Assembly: GCF_037392515.1 (NCBI RefSeq)
Contig: NC_090290.1
Location: forward strand, 23,209,753-23,273,752
Length of the DNA: 64,000 nt
DNA from: Haliotis asinina
Lineage: Eukaryota > Mollusca > Gastropoda > Lepetellida > Haliotidae
Reading direction: 5' to 3'
Of the stretch, positions 54,935-64,000 are shown piece after piece (the stretch's first letter is position 1; every line of letters begins with the position of its first letter). A program made the position numbers and the translations under genes. The notes under the pieces are model-generated. The model made no database searches, was not told the DNA's origin, and saw nothing but the letters and a program-made list of their open reading frames with translations.

Positions 54935-56585
54935 TGGGATGGTAAGAAAGGTGTCTGGTTATGGGTTTCTATGGCTACTGATGGTGAGAGAGATGTCTGG
55001 TTTTGCGTTTCTATGCCTATGGGTGGTGAGAGAGGTGTCTGGTTATATGTTTCTATGCCTATTGATGGTGAGAGAAGTGTTTCTATGGCTACTGGTGAGA
55101 GAAGTGTCTGGTTATGTGTTTCTATGGCTGTTGATGGTGAGAAAGGTGTCTGGTTATGTGTTTCTATGCCTATTGATGGTGAGAGAGGTGTCTGGTTATG
55201 TGTTTCTATGGCTGTTAATGGTGACAGAAGTGTCTGGTTATGTGTTTCTATGGCTGTTAATGGTGACAGAAGTGTCTGGTTATGTGTTTCTATGGCTATT
55301 GGTGATAGAGGTGTCTGGTTATGTGTTTCTATGGCTGTTGATGGTGAGAGAGGTGTCTGGTTATGTGTTTCTATGGCTGTTGATGGTGAGAGAGGTGTCT
55401 GGTTATGTGTTTCTGTGGCTGTTGATGGTGAGAGAGGTGTGTGGTTATGTGTTTCTGTGGCTGTTGATGGGGAGAGAGGTGTCTGGTTATGTGTTTCTAT
55501 GGCTATTGATGGTGAGAGAGGTGTCTGGTTATGTGTTTCTATGGCTGTTGATGGTGAGAGAGGTGTCTGGTTATGTGTTTCTATGGCTGTTAATGGTGAC
55601 AGAAGTGTCTGGTTATGTGTTTCTATGGCTGTTAATGGTGACAGAAGTGTCTGGTTATGTGTTTCTATGGCTATTAATGGTGAGAGAAGTGTCTGGTTAT
55701 GTGTTTCTATGGCTATTGATGGTGAGAGAGGTGTCTGGTTATGTGTTTCTATGGCTGTTAATGGTGACAGAAGTGTCTGGTTATGTGTTTCTATGGCTAT
55801 TAATGGTGAGAGAAGTGTCTGGTTATGTGTTTCTATGGCTATTGATGGTGAGAGAGGTGTCTGGTTATGTGTTTCTATGGCTGTTGGTGAGAGAGGTGTC
55901 TGGTTATGTGTTTCTGTGGCTGTTGGTGATAGAGGTGTCTGATTATGTGTTTCTGTGGCTGTTGATGGTGAGAGAGGTGTCTGGTTATGTGTTTCTATGG
56001 CTGTTAATGGTGACAGAAGTGTCTGGTTATGTGTTTCTATGGCTGTTAATGGTGACAGAAGTGTCTGGTTATGTGTTTCTATGGCTATTGGTGATAGAGG
56101 TGTCTGATTATGTGTTTCTGTGGCTGTTGATGGTGATAGAGGTGTCTGATTATGTGTTTCTGTGGCTGTTGATGGTGAGAGAGGTGTCTGGTTATGTGTT
56201 TCTATGGCTATTGATGGTGAGAGAAGTGTCTGCTTATGTGTTTCTGTGGCTGTTGATGGTGAGAGAGGTGTCTGGTTATGTGTTTCTATGGCTATTGATG
56301 GTGAGAGAGGTGTCTGGTTATGTGTTTCTGTGGCTGTTGATGGTGAGAGAGGTGTCTGGTTATGTGTTTCTATGGCTATTGGTGATAGAGGTGTCTGGTT
56401 ATGTGTTTCTATGGCTGTTGATGGTGAGAAAGGTGTCTGATTATGTGTTTCTGTGGCTGTTGATGGTGAGAGAGGTGTCTGGTTATGTGTTTCTGTGGCT
56501 ATTGGTGAGAGAGGTGTCTGGTTATGTGTTTCTCTGGCTACTGATGGTGTCATTTTATGGCTTTCTATGGCTACTGATGGTGGAT
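54935..56585. repeat. Large 42-bp minisatellite (39-bp variants)
   Basis: About 40 units of GTGTCTGGTTATGTGTTTCT then ATGGCTGTTGATGGTGAGAGAG. Shorter units lack exactly three bases (39 bp), so one frame stays open on each strand for over 1.6 kb. On the minus strand (54871-56553) each unit reads ETHNQTPLSPSTAT-like, with an NQT sequon. On the + strand it reads VSGYVFLWLLMVRE-like. Neither frame has a supported start, splice link or regulatory context, and the minus frame ends inside a SINE. Treated as a repeat. Confidence 0.93.
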
Positions 56586-58699
56586 GGTGACATGTGTCGG
56601 GTCATGGATTATAAGGTTACTGATGTTGATGATCTCTTATGGATTTCTATAGGTGCTTGTGGAGACAGAGGGGTCCTCTCATGGATGCCTGTGACTTCAG
56701 ATGAAGTCACCAGAGTTCTCAACAACATGAATGAGTACGAGACTCATCAAAAACAATTGTTGGAATGTTAGGGACAGCAAATATCAGAATGATACAGATG
56801 ATAAATATTTGAATGCCATCAAAAGACACTGCTGGAATATAAGAGTTGTTGAGAAGAGGTAAGAACACAAAAATCTTTTCAGATATTTATTCAGTTTTTA
56901 CAATGTTATCAGGGGACGCTTCAGTCAGAAATTAGCTGTTGAAGCACCCTGTATGTACAGCACTGCCATAACCATAGCATGACATGAACTTCATCTTATC
57001 CATGAACTTCATCTTATCCATGAACTTCATCTTATCCACAGCAGTAGTCACAGTTCCTATCAACAGAGACACCAGTAACATAAACTTTATCATATACACC
57101 ACCCACACTTATTTCTTCATGTGTACACAAGACTTTCCAGGAACATCCAACATTTCAATAATACTTGACATTAACAAGTCATCTGACATCATCCAATAAA
57201 TGCACCTTCCACTCTCTCAAGGTTCATTTATCACATAACATTACACTGCTGGCATTTGAGGCTCCAACCAGTTGCAAGGTGAAAGGTGTCCCAAAGGTCA
57301 AAGTGTTTTCAAATGGCTGAGTTGCCTTCCTTGGTTGACAGTAAATTGTGGGTTTGAATTCCATATTTGCCTGCTTCTGGTCCCTTGTTTTCCAGCATAT
57401 GCAGATGTGTTTCTATCTGTGTCAGTGTTGGACTGCCTCCCAGCATGAAGCAGATCAACTGTTGATTTGGATATATACCCCAATCTGACACCACATGACA
57501 CACACAAACTGTCTTTTTCCTAAAGGAACGTTCACAATTATTGACTAGATGAGGTGATGAAGATTTTTATATAGAGGCATGTACAATGCCCACCCCCAGC
57601 CAAAAATTATGAACGGAACCTAGGGTAGGAGTTAATAATTACCAAGCATAAATGTAGTATGGTAATTGAGATTTGATTATGTAACTGAACTGCTAAATCT
57701 AGTGAAAATCTATGTCTGATTATGTGGCCTCCTCTACCAATTCAAGACATTATTAAAAGTATATCACTTACCCCTCACCCAAAGCCATAGTTCACATGTC
57801 TATGCTAACACCTCCCACATAGAACACACATATTTGTTTTGAACAATTTTTTGGGAATTATACAAGGTCCACACACGTGGAGTATGAAGTGAATTAACTC
57901 ATGTAAAATATGTACTCTAAGTAGAATTTTGAAATTATTTCATAGATTTCATACAAAGGCTCTGTAAGTATCTGGAAGGGGTGGGGGAGGGAAGAGAGAG
58001 AGAGAAGCGGGTGGGCACCAGAAAAGAGCCTCACACATTGTGTCCATGAGGGAAATCAAAGTAAGCATTTGTATTTCTCTAAATATCTGAATATTTGAAA
58101 CTCTGAATACACAATAACAATTGCATCCAATCCATTATAATGATGTGTGGTCCTGTGCGTGAGTTCATGTCACGAACCAGTTAAGTTCCGTCATCTCAAG
58201 CTTTGACAGTCCTTGGATGGGTGGTCATGTTTGACTTCTGAGAATTTCTAGACTTCAGTCCTGACCCGCAAACAAAGCACATGTGATACATGCGGTCTCA
58301 CCTTAGGCAAGCAAGTTTGTTCAAAATTGCCTTTGTTCACCCAGCAGAAAATGCGTCCTGGGTCGGATAGAGTAATGTGACTATAACCTTCTAGCGTCTA
58401 AGAGGCAGCATGGGTTATCTGGGGTAATAATAATCAGATTCTGATTGCAGCATCCAGTGAGCAAATAGTCAGATGGATACTAGATGCAAATTAGCAATTA
58501 ATTATTATTATTACGCTTTGCTATTATTATTATAATGCAGACTGAGAAGCACTGTTATTTTCTTTGAAACAGACCATTAATGGTATCTGTTTTATTTCAC
58601 TAAAAACTGACAAGGCTCTTTCTAAACATGTGGGGAACATGATATTCCTTGTCTCCAGTACAGAGTCAAGAAAGGGATGTAATGTGGGTTGACTTGACA
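56586..58699. other. Intergenic, no gene recognised
   Basis: CATGAACTTCATCTTATC occurs three times in tandem at about 56982-57035. 57240-57530 looks like a decayed repeat with TGGGTTTGAATTCCATATTT as a B-box-like site. A G-rich tract lies near 57978-58015. No gene is seen. Confidence 0.4.
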
Positions 58700-58851
58700 A
58701 ACCAATTATCAACAGAATGAGCATCAATTTATGCAATTGTGACATGACCCGTGTCAACCTAATCAGCGAGCCTGACCACCCAATCTCAATATTCACCTCT
58801 TACTACAATAATGGATTGCTGAACTCCAGTTTTAACCCGCGTCTTCACTGG
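58700..58851 (-). repeat. SINE family S2, minus orientation, diverged
   Basis: + strand reads CAATTATCAACAGAATGAGC, TCAGCGAGCCTGACCACCCA and TTTTAACCCGCGTCTTCACT. The shared tail is missing. Confidence 0.75.
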
Positions 58852-59097
58852 TTACAATGTTTAGTAGTTAAAGAAAATCTTATTCTCAGTTTATTGTTAT
58901 AGTCCTTAAATATGTATGACAATTATTGTCACCTTAAACTTGTAACCTGGACTAACACTTCTCTGAGATATTACCCATAAGGAGTTGGGAGATTCACAAC
59001 CTGTTGAAAGTCAAGACTTGCTTCACTAAGGCCTTTAGCATTATAGTGCTGATGGAAGGGAACGCAATTCAGTTCAGTGATCATGAGATAGATTAGA

Positions 59098-59163
59098 CTG
59101 TGGGGAATTGACCCTGGGTCTTCACAGCATAAATGCTTTAACCACTAGGCTACCCTATTGTCC
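59098..59163 (-). repeat. tRNA-like SINE head fragment (family S1), minus orientation
   Basis: TGTGGGGAATTGACCCTGGG then GCTTTAACCACTAGGCTACC. Confidence 0.7.
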
Positions 59164-59410
59164 TAAAATCACAGTACAGACAGGTCATCATGACCCCTGT
59201 TACAGTAAACCTAGCCATATCAACACTGATAGGTGTACATATTTTCCGTGTTTGCTTTCTATGTTTCCTCCTCTGAGAAATACAGAGTGAGCCCACATCA
59301 ATAAAGAATCATATATCTTGCTGACAACAGTGTTCATAATGTTCCTCATATATGAAGTATATTTTCCTCAATTAGTTCAGTCAGTTGGGAGTAAACAGTA
59401 AACCTAAGAG

Positions 59411-59487
59411 ATCTGATGACCTGTGTCAACCAAGTCACCAAGCCTGATCACCTATTCCTGCTAGTCGCCTCTTTTGACAAACATGAT
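59411..59487 (-). repeat. SINE family S2 fragment, minus orientation
   Basis: GATGACCTGTGTCAACCAAG then CTGCTAGTCGCCTCTTTTGA. Confidence 0.7.
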
Positions 59488-59665
59488 GAGGGGGTTAGGA
59501 TAAGTCCCAAAACATCGTAAAATAAACTCAAGAAATTGCTATCCATAAAATTTGTCCTGTATTACTATGCCAACTTCTAAATGCCTTTGAAGAATCACAA
59601 GCATGTTTTGCTGAAGATAAATTCTAACCCAGATGTTCTCGTGTGTACTTTCAAGGAAAGACATA

Positions 59666-60701
59666 CAGGCCCCCCTAAGTAATTGAAGGAATTACAGCAA
59701 ATTTGAAGGAATTGCATCTCAAATGTAAACAAACGCAGCCCACTCGCGAAACAATTGCAGCGATATCGGTAGTTTAGCGGTAATAACAGAAACACATCGG
59801 CCCTATCGGAAGCAATGTCGGTAATACTGGAAACATGATCGGCCATCTTCGGAGATTTTTCGGTCGCGAGCGGAAACTCACGCAGCAAAACATGGCGTCG
59901 TTGGAAGAAGCACCCGTCTCGGTGAGATTTGTTTTTAGTTCCTACTATTACATTTTCATACTTATCCATCTTTGACCACCCGCGTTGAATGCGTTTAGGT
60001 ATGAGGTGTTGTCGGGGCAATAGCTTATGTTTTTAGGAAAAGATTGCCACTGCAGAACAGAGTCACAAGTCATGCCCCTGGAGATTGTTTACATCTGAAC
60101 ATCGAAGTCGTGCCGATGATTACGAACATCATGAACGTGCGCCATGAAGAAGTTTATGAGCCATAATTATTCTTGCTACGAAGTGCAATTGACAAATTTA
60201 AACACATTTTACAAAAAAATGATGTTATATCTGGGGCACGTTCGTAATCATCGGCACGACTTCGATGTTCAGATGTAAACAAACTACAGGGGCATGACTT
60301 GTGACACTCTCCTAGAGTGACTATCTTTTCCTAAAAACATAAGCTATTGCCCCGACAACACCTCATACCTAAACGCATTCAACACGGGTGGTCAAAGATG
60401 GATAAGTATAAAAATGTAATAGTAGAAACTAAAAACAAATCTCACCGAGACGGGCGCTTCTTCCAACGACGCCATGTTTTGCTGCGTGAGTTTCCGCTCG
60501 CGACCGAAAAATCTCCGAAGATGGCCGATCGTGTTTCCAGTATTACCGACATTGCTTCCGATAGGGCCGATGTATTTCTGTTATTACCGCTAAATTACCG
60601 ATATCGCTGCAATTGTTTCGCGAGTGGGCTGCGTTTGTTTACATTTGAGATGCAATTCCTTCAAATTTGCTGTAATTCCTTCAATTACTTAGGGGGGCCT
60701 G
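59666..60701. mobile_element. Foldback DNA transposon with 462-bp inverted arms
   Basis: Left arm 59666-60127 and right arm 60240-60701 are close reverse complements around a ~112-bp AT-rich centre. The ends are CAGGCCCCCCTAAGT and its inverse. GACATA flanks both sides (59660-59665, 60702-60707), a 6-bp target duplication. There is no transposase. The arms are not simple: each, read inward, has a GGCCATCTT box (YY1-like, 59840), CGCAGCAAAACATGGCGTCG with an ATG (59892), and a donor-like GTCTCG|GTGAGA (59921). The parent was probably an autonomous element whose 5' end became duplicated and inverted. CAGG termini would suit hAT, but hAT elements usually make 8-bp duplications. Family unresolved. 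Confidence 0.9.
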
Positions 60702-61800
60702 GACATAGCAATTATACATTTGCTCATAGAAACTGGATCATGTTACCATGGTAGGTTAAGAAGACAGATCTCTAAAACCATGTATAATTCATATCATAAT
60801 AATAGTCAACTCTCAGTCATCTCAATGGCTGTGTATTTTCTCTTTGGTTGCTTCCATACCTCTACCTTGCCTCCACTCTCTCCATACACACATCATGCCC
60901 ATACAGAAATAAATAAACATGAACAAGTTACAAATGTTTATGAATTACAAAAATGTCATCTAATAGTCCCATATACTGCATGTCATTCATCTGTCCCATT
61001 CTGTAACTCACAGCCATACGAAGGAAGCAGTTGCTATGACAACAGCAGGAAGATGGTACTTAAACATCTTTCCTCTGGTTTCCCAACTAAGATAATAACA
61101 AAACTTAATGACTCAGAAATTCAAGAGAAAGATAACCAGTTCAATATATGAAACCGCATGTGCCTGTCAAATCTCACACATTTTGCATCAGGGTAAAGTT
61201 TCAACAACAAGAAGTCGTTGCTTGCTCACATAAAATGTTTATCTGCTTTCAGATATTATTTCCTTTCAATATCTAACCTACCCTTAATTCGATGATTTTG
61301 TGTGAAAACACATTGATGAGTGAAATGAATAGGTAAGATAAAATAGACAAGATGTAATTTCCTAAAAAATTAGTGTTAATTAGATGTTATATCAGCAGTG
61401 CCCACATGACAGTTTCAGAGTTTAATTTGATTTATGAACAACCTTTTTCGTTGTGAATATGTATTTTCAAGAGAATAACAAAGTCGAAAATGGTGTTATG
61501 CTTATATATTTCTTCCTCTATGTTTGTATATTTGTAATTTAATTTTAAAGCCAAATTCTTAAATATTACTAATATATGATGGAGTAAAATAATTATGGTG
61601 CCCATACCAGGCAAACCAGAGGATGATACCATGAGCAACTCTCTGCAAAAGGGGTGAGTCAGTGAATTCGACCATCCAATCCATCTGATTGCCATGTCCG
61701 TCTCATAAGTCTCTAGAACGAATTCCAACTTGGTTGCTACACTGGCACAGGACAACACTAAATTACTTGTGTTTACCATCAGTATAATGGCATGTTGAAA
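60702..61800. other. Intergenic, no gene recognised
   Basis: A 143-codon frame (60720-61151) is AT-rich, without recognisable domains. 61594-61720 may be a very diverged S2 scrap. Nothing else is seen. Confidence 0.35.
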
Positions 61801-62040
61801 GAGTGAGAGTGAGTGAGTGAGCAAGTTTTACCCTGCTATTATTCCAGCTATATGGCAGTGGTCAGTAAATAATCAAGTCTGAAGTAGACAATCATGATCA
61901 ATAGCATGATGATCCATATACACACTTGGGATATAACAGCATGTGTCAACCAAGTCAGCCTGACCACCCAATCCTGTTCGCCGCCTCTTACAACAAGCAT
62001 GAGTTACTAAAGATCAGTTGTAACTCGTATCGTCACACAG
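61801..62040 (-). repeat. SINE family S2, minus orientation, full length but diverged
   Basis: + strand reads GAGTGAGTGAGTGAGCAAGT, ATTCCAGCTATATGGCAGTG, TGTGTCAACCAAGTCAGCCT, and GTAACTCGTATCGTCACACA. Confidence 0.82.
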
Positions 62041-62764
62041 GCATGTTAGATCTCTGTCACTATAAGCCTGTATAATAAGCACAACAGCAGGATGTTATAA
62101 GTAGTCAAGAAGAAATAGCCACTGTCCTACACTGAAGGAACAAAACAATTTAATCATTACAGGATTTAGATCTAGAAGTAGTATCAGCATTTCATTATTC
62201 TATGATTTCCCAATGATCAATGATACTGCGCGTAACAAAAATTCCTAGAAAAAAGACATCAGAGACTTAGAATTACTGTGGATTAGTAGCTTGACATTAA
62301 ACATTGACTCACACCATTATGTGTTACTATATGCATTATATCAACCGAAATACCTCACTCAGAGAGACCCACTAGTATTTAAGTGACACAGAAATACCTC
62401 ATTCAGAGGTAACAGCTGTTTATCTTTCTTTTTTTAAAGTTGTTTTAAAATAGAAAAAAAGGGCAAACATTTAAGATATACCATTGAAAAAAGTAGGGGA
62501 TATTTCATTTTGCAAGCATACCACTAGCCAATGCATATGAGTAAAAGTAATATATATCCAATTAGATGACACATTTCCAAAAGAATGGAATAAATTGTCA
62601 TATTTTATTAATTTCTCTTTGCATTTTACCAATTTTGTAGATCCAAGATCCCCTTCGTTTTTAATGGTATATTTCTTTGAATTTAGGCACATAGTTAATC
62701 ATCTTTTTCTTTGAAAAGAAAAACATTGCAGTTGTATCCACAGAAAATGGTATCTTCCCAGTAT
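62041..62764. other. No gene recognised
   Basis: AT-rich spacer between an S2 SINE and the 81-bp array. Confidence 0.4.
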
Positions 62765-63180
62765 GACTACTGCCAGTGAATGCGAGCATATACTGGATCA
62801 CCTCAACACTTAATGTTTTGCACCTGTACAGTTGATTACTCCCAGTTTGACTACTCATGAATGCGAGCATATATTGGATCACCCCTACACTTAATGTATT
62901 GCACCTGTATAGTTGATTACTCCCAGTTTGACTACTCATGAATGCGAGCATATACTGGATCACCCCTACACTTAATGTATTGCACCTGTATAGTTGATTA
63001 CTCCCAGTTTGACTACTCATGAATGCGAGCATATATTGGATCACCCCTACACTTAATGTATTGCACCTGTATAGTTGATTACTCCCAGTTTGACTACTCA
63101 TGAATGCGAGCATATACTGGATCACCCCTACACTTTATGTATTGCACCTGTATAGTTGATTACACCCAGTTTGACTACTC
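62765..63180. repeat. 81-bp minisatellite
   Basis: Five units of TGAATGCGAGCATATACTGG to CTCCCAGTTTGACTACTCA. The first and last are partly diverged. 81 is a multiple of three, so a 27-residue repeat appears on the minus strand (62661-63125). This is not evidence of a gene. Confidence 0.95.
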
Positions 63181-64000
63181 CTTAAAATGAACTTATAAGG
63201 GAGTGTCCCAGGGCCTAACTTTCATGTTTGAAGCTATGTGAATCGACAATCTTGTGACCATTCATTATCCCTTTTGATATTTGGAGATAAAAAGTCCTCC
63301 ACTCAGATTAGAACTTTTTAAATCTATTGTGCATGTTGTTTCTCTTAAAACTGGACATAATCCCTCCAACTTCCTTTCAAACTATTACCTGTAAATATAT
63401 TCTCGATCATCTTAAACTGTGCGTGAACATGTTGTGGTATTCATTGCCTGCTTGTGATGGTAACATTATTTCACTGAACATTTTAGAATCATGATAAACC
63501 AAAAAGAAAGTCACAATAACTTTGATTTATATTTTGGGACTATAAAGTAATTTTGTCAGATCATCCACTGTCGCCTCAAACTCAGTTGTCATGATGTAAA
63601 CACAGATATAATCAACATATATCAGAAACATCCAAGATTTCAAGCGGTCATTATAACGAAGACTTAATTCACTACGTTTTTGTCAGAACTATCAAAATTT
63701 AAGAACAATGGTGTAACGTTATATTCAAGGATACAATGTGAAAACTACTTTATAAGGTAACAGTGTATTATATAACTCAACAAACAGTACATTCTCAACT
63801 CATTACACCAGTTCATTTCTAACCGTTTCCAGTGATTATCATGTCGAGATTCATACTCAGTGTAAGGCAAGTTTTATATAATTTGATTTTCAGCAGCAGT
63901 CCATTTCGTTGCTAGGCATAACCAACCCCATAATGAACCTATTTATTATTCCATCATTTATCTGTTATTTTGTCTCAGTATTATTCTTTTGTTGTCAAAT
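63181..64000. other. No gene recognised to the end of the window
   Basis: AT-rich, with short frames only. Confidence 0.4.

Noticed and set aside
54871-56771. Long open frames on both strands (560 and 610 codons) with 14-residue repeats
   Set aside because: They come from the 42-bp minisatellite; the minus frame ends inside a SINE and no gene context is visible. Kept only as a finding about frame preservation.
59595-60754. Two frames (59595-60020 minus, 60347-60754 plus) encoding nearly the same protein
   Set aside because: They are the same sequence on the two inverted arms of the foldback element, running through its terminal repeats; not independent genes.
60720-61151. 143-codon plus-strand frame next to the foldback element
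   Set aside because: AT-rich, no recognisable domain, no splice sites or regulatory context.

Overview
The window looks like nuclear DNA of a marine gastropod mollusc, most likely an abalone (Haliotis) or a close relative. It is AT-rich and mostly non-coding, its genes are split by short GT-AG introns, and it is full of SINE copies ending in an (ACTC)n tail, DNA transposons, one LINE and many minisatellites. The abalone assignment is inference from the SINE type and from memory of molluscan repeats; no alignment was run.

Three host genes can be read with confidence, all on the + strand. Two are small four-exon tandem paralogues (coding 13308-15580 and 18747-23243). They encode secreted proteins of 140 and 139 residues made of a signal peptide and one transcobalamin-like C-terminal (DUF4430) domain. 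The third (coding 47818-53403, seven exons, 626 residues) is a flavin amine oxidase of the L-amino-acid oxidase/YobN type with no visible signal peptide. No functional link between the pair and the oxidase is visible.

Region by region: 1-6000 is intergenic, with a 43-bp minisatellite (1975-2582), a near-perfect 139-bp palindrome (3006-3144) and SINEs. 5955-6083 is a candidate promoter and first untranslated exon for the first DUF4430 gene. Its long 5' intron (about 6084-13291) holds an 18-bp minisatellite and a broken LINE (about 7320-12779), itself interrupted by a broken Tc1-like transposon (about 9673-10850). The second DUF4430 gene carries a complete Tc1-like element with a full-length transposase (20741-22037) in intron 2. 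23.3-47.4 kb is gene-poor: minisatellites, many SINEs, the 5' fragment of an LTR-element fossil (27152 to about 28115), and three related promoter/first-exon-like modules (about 26.44, 38.5 and 42.7 kb). The oxidase gene follows. 54.9-56.6 kb is a large 42-bp minisatellite, and 59666-60701 is a foldback transposon whose two 462-bp arms each carry the same promoter/first-exon-like sequence.

No rRNA, true tRNA gene or CRISPR array was found. Long open frames in the satellites are produced by the repeat units. The most interesting items are the stand-alone DUF4430 pair, the repeated promoter modules, the foldback element, and the sharing of one 3' tail by different SINE families.
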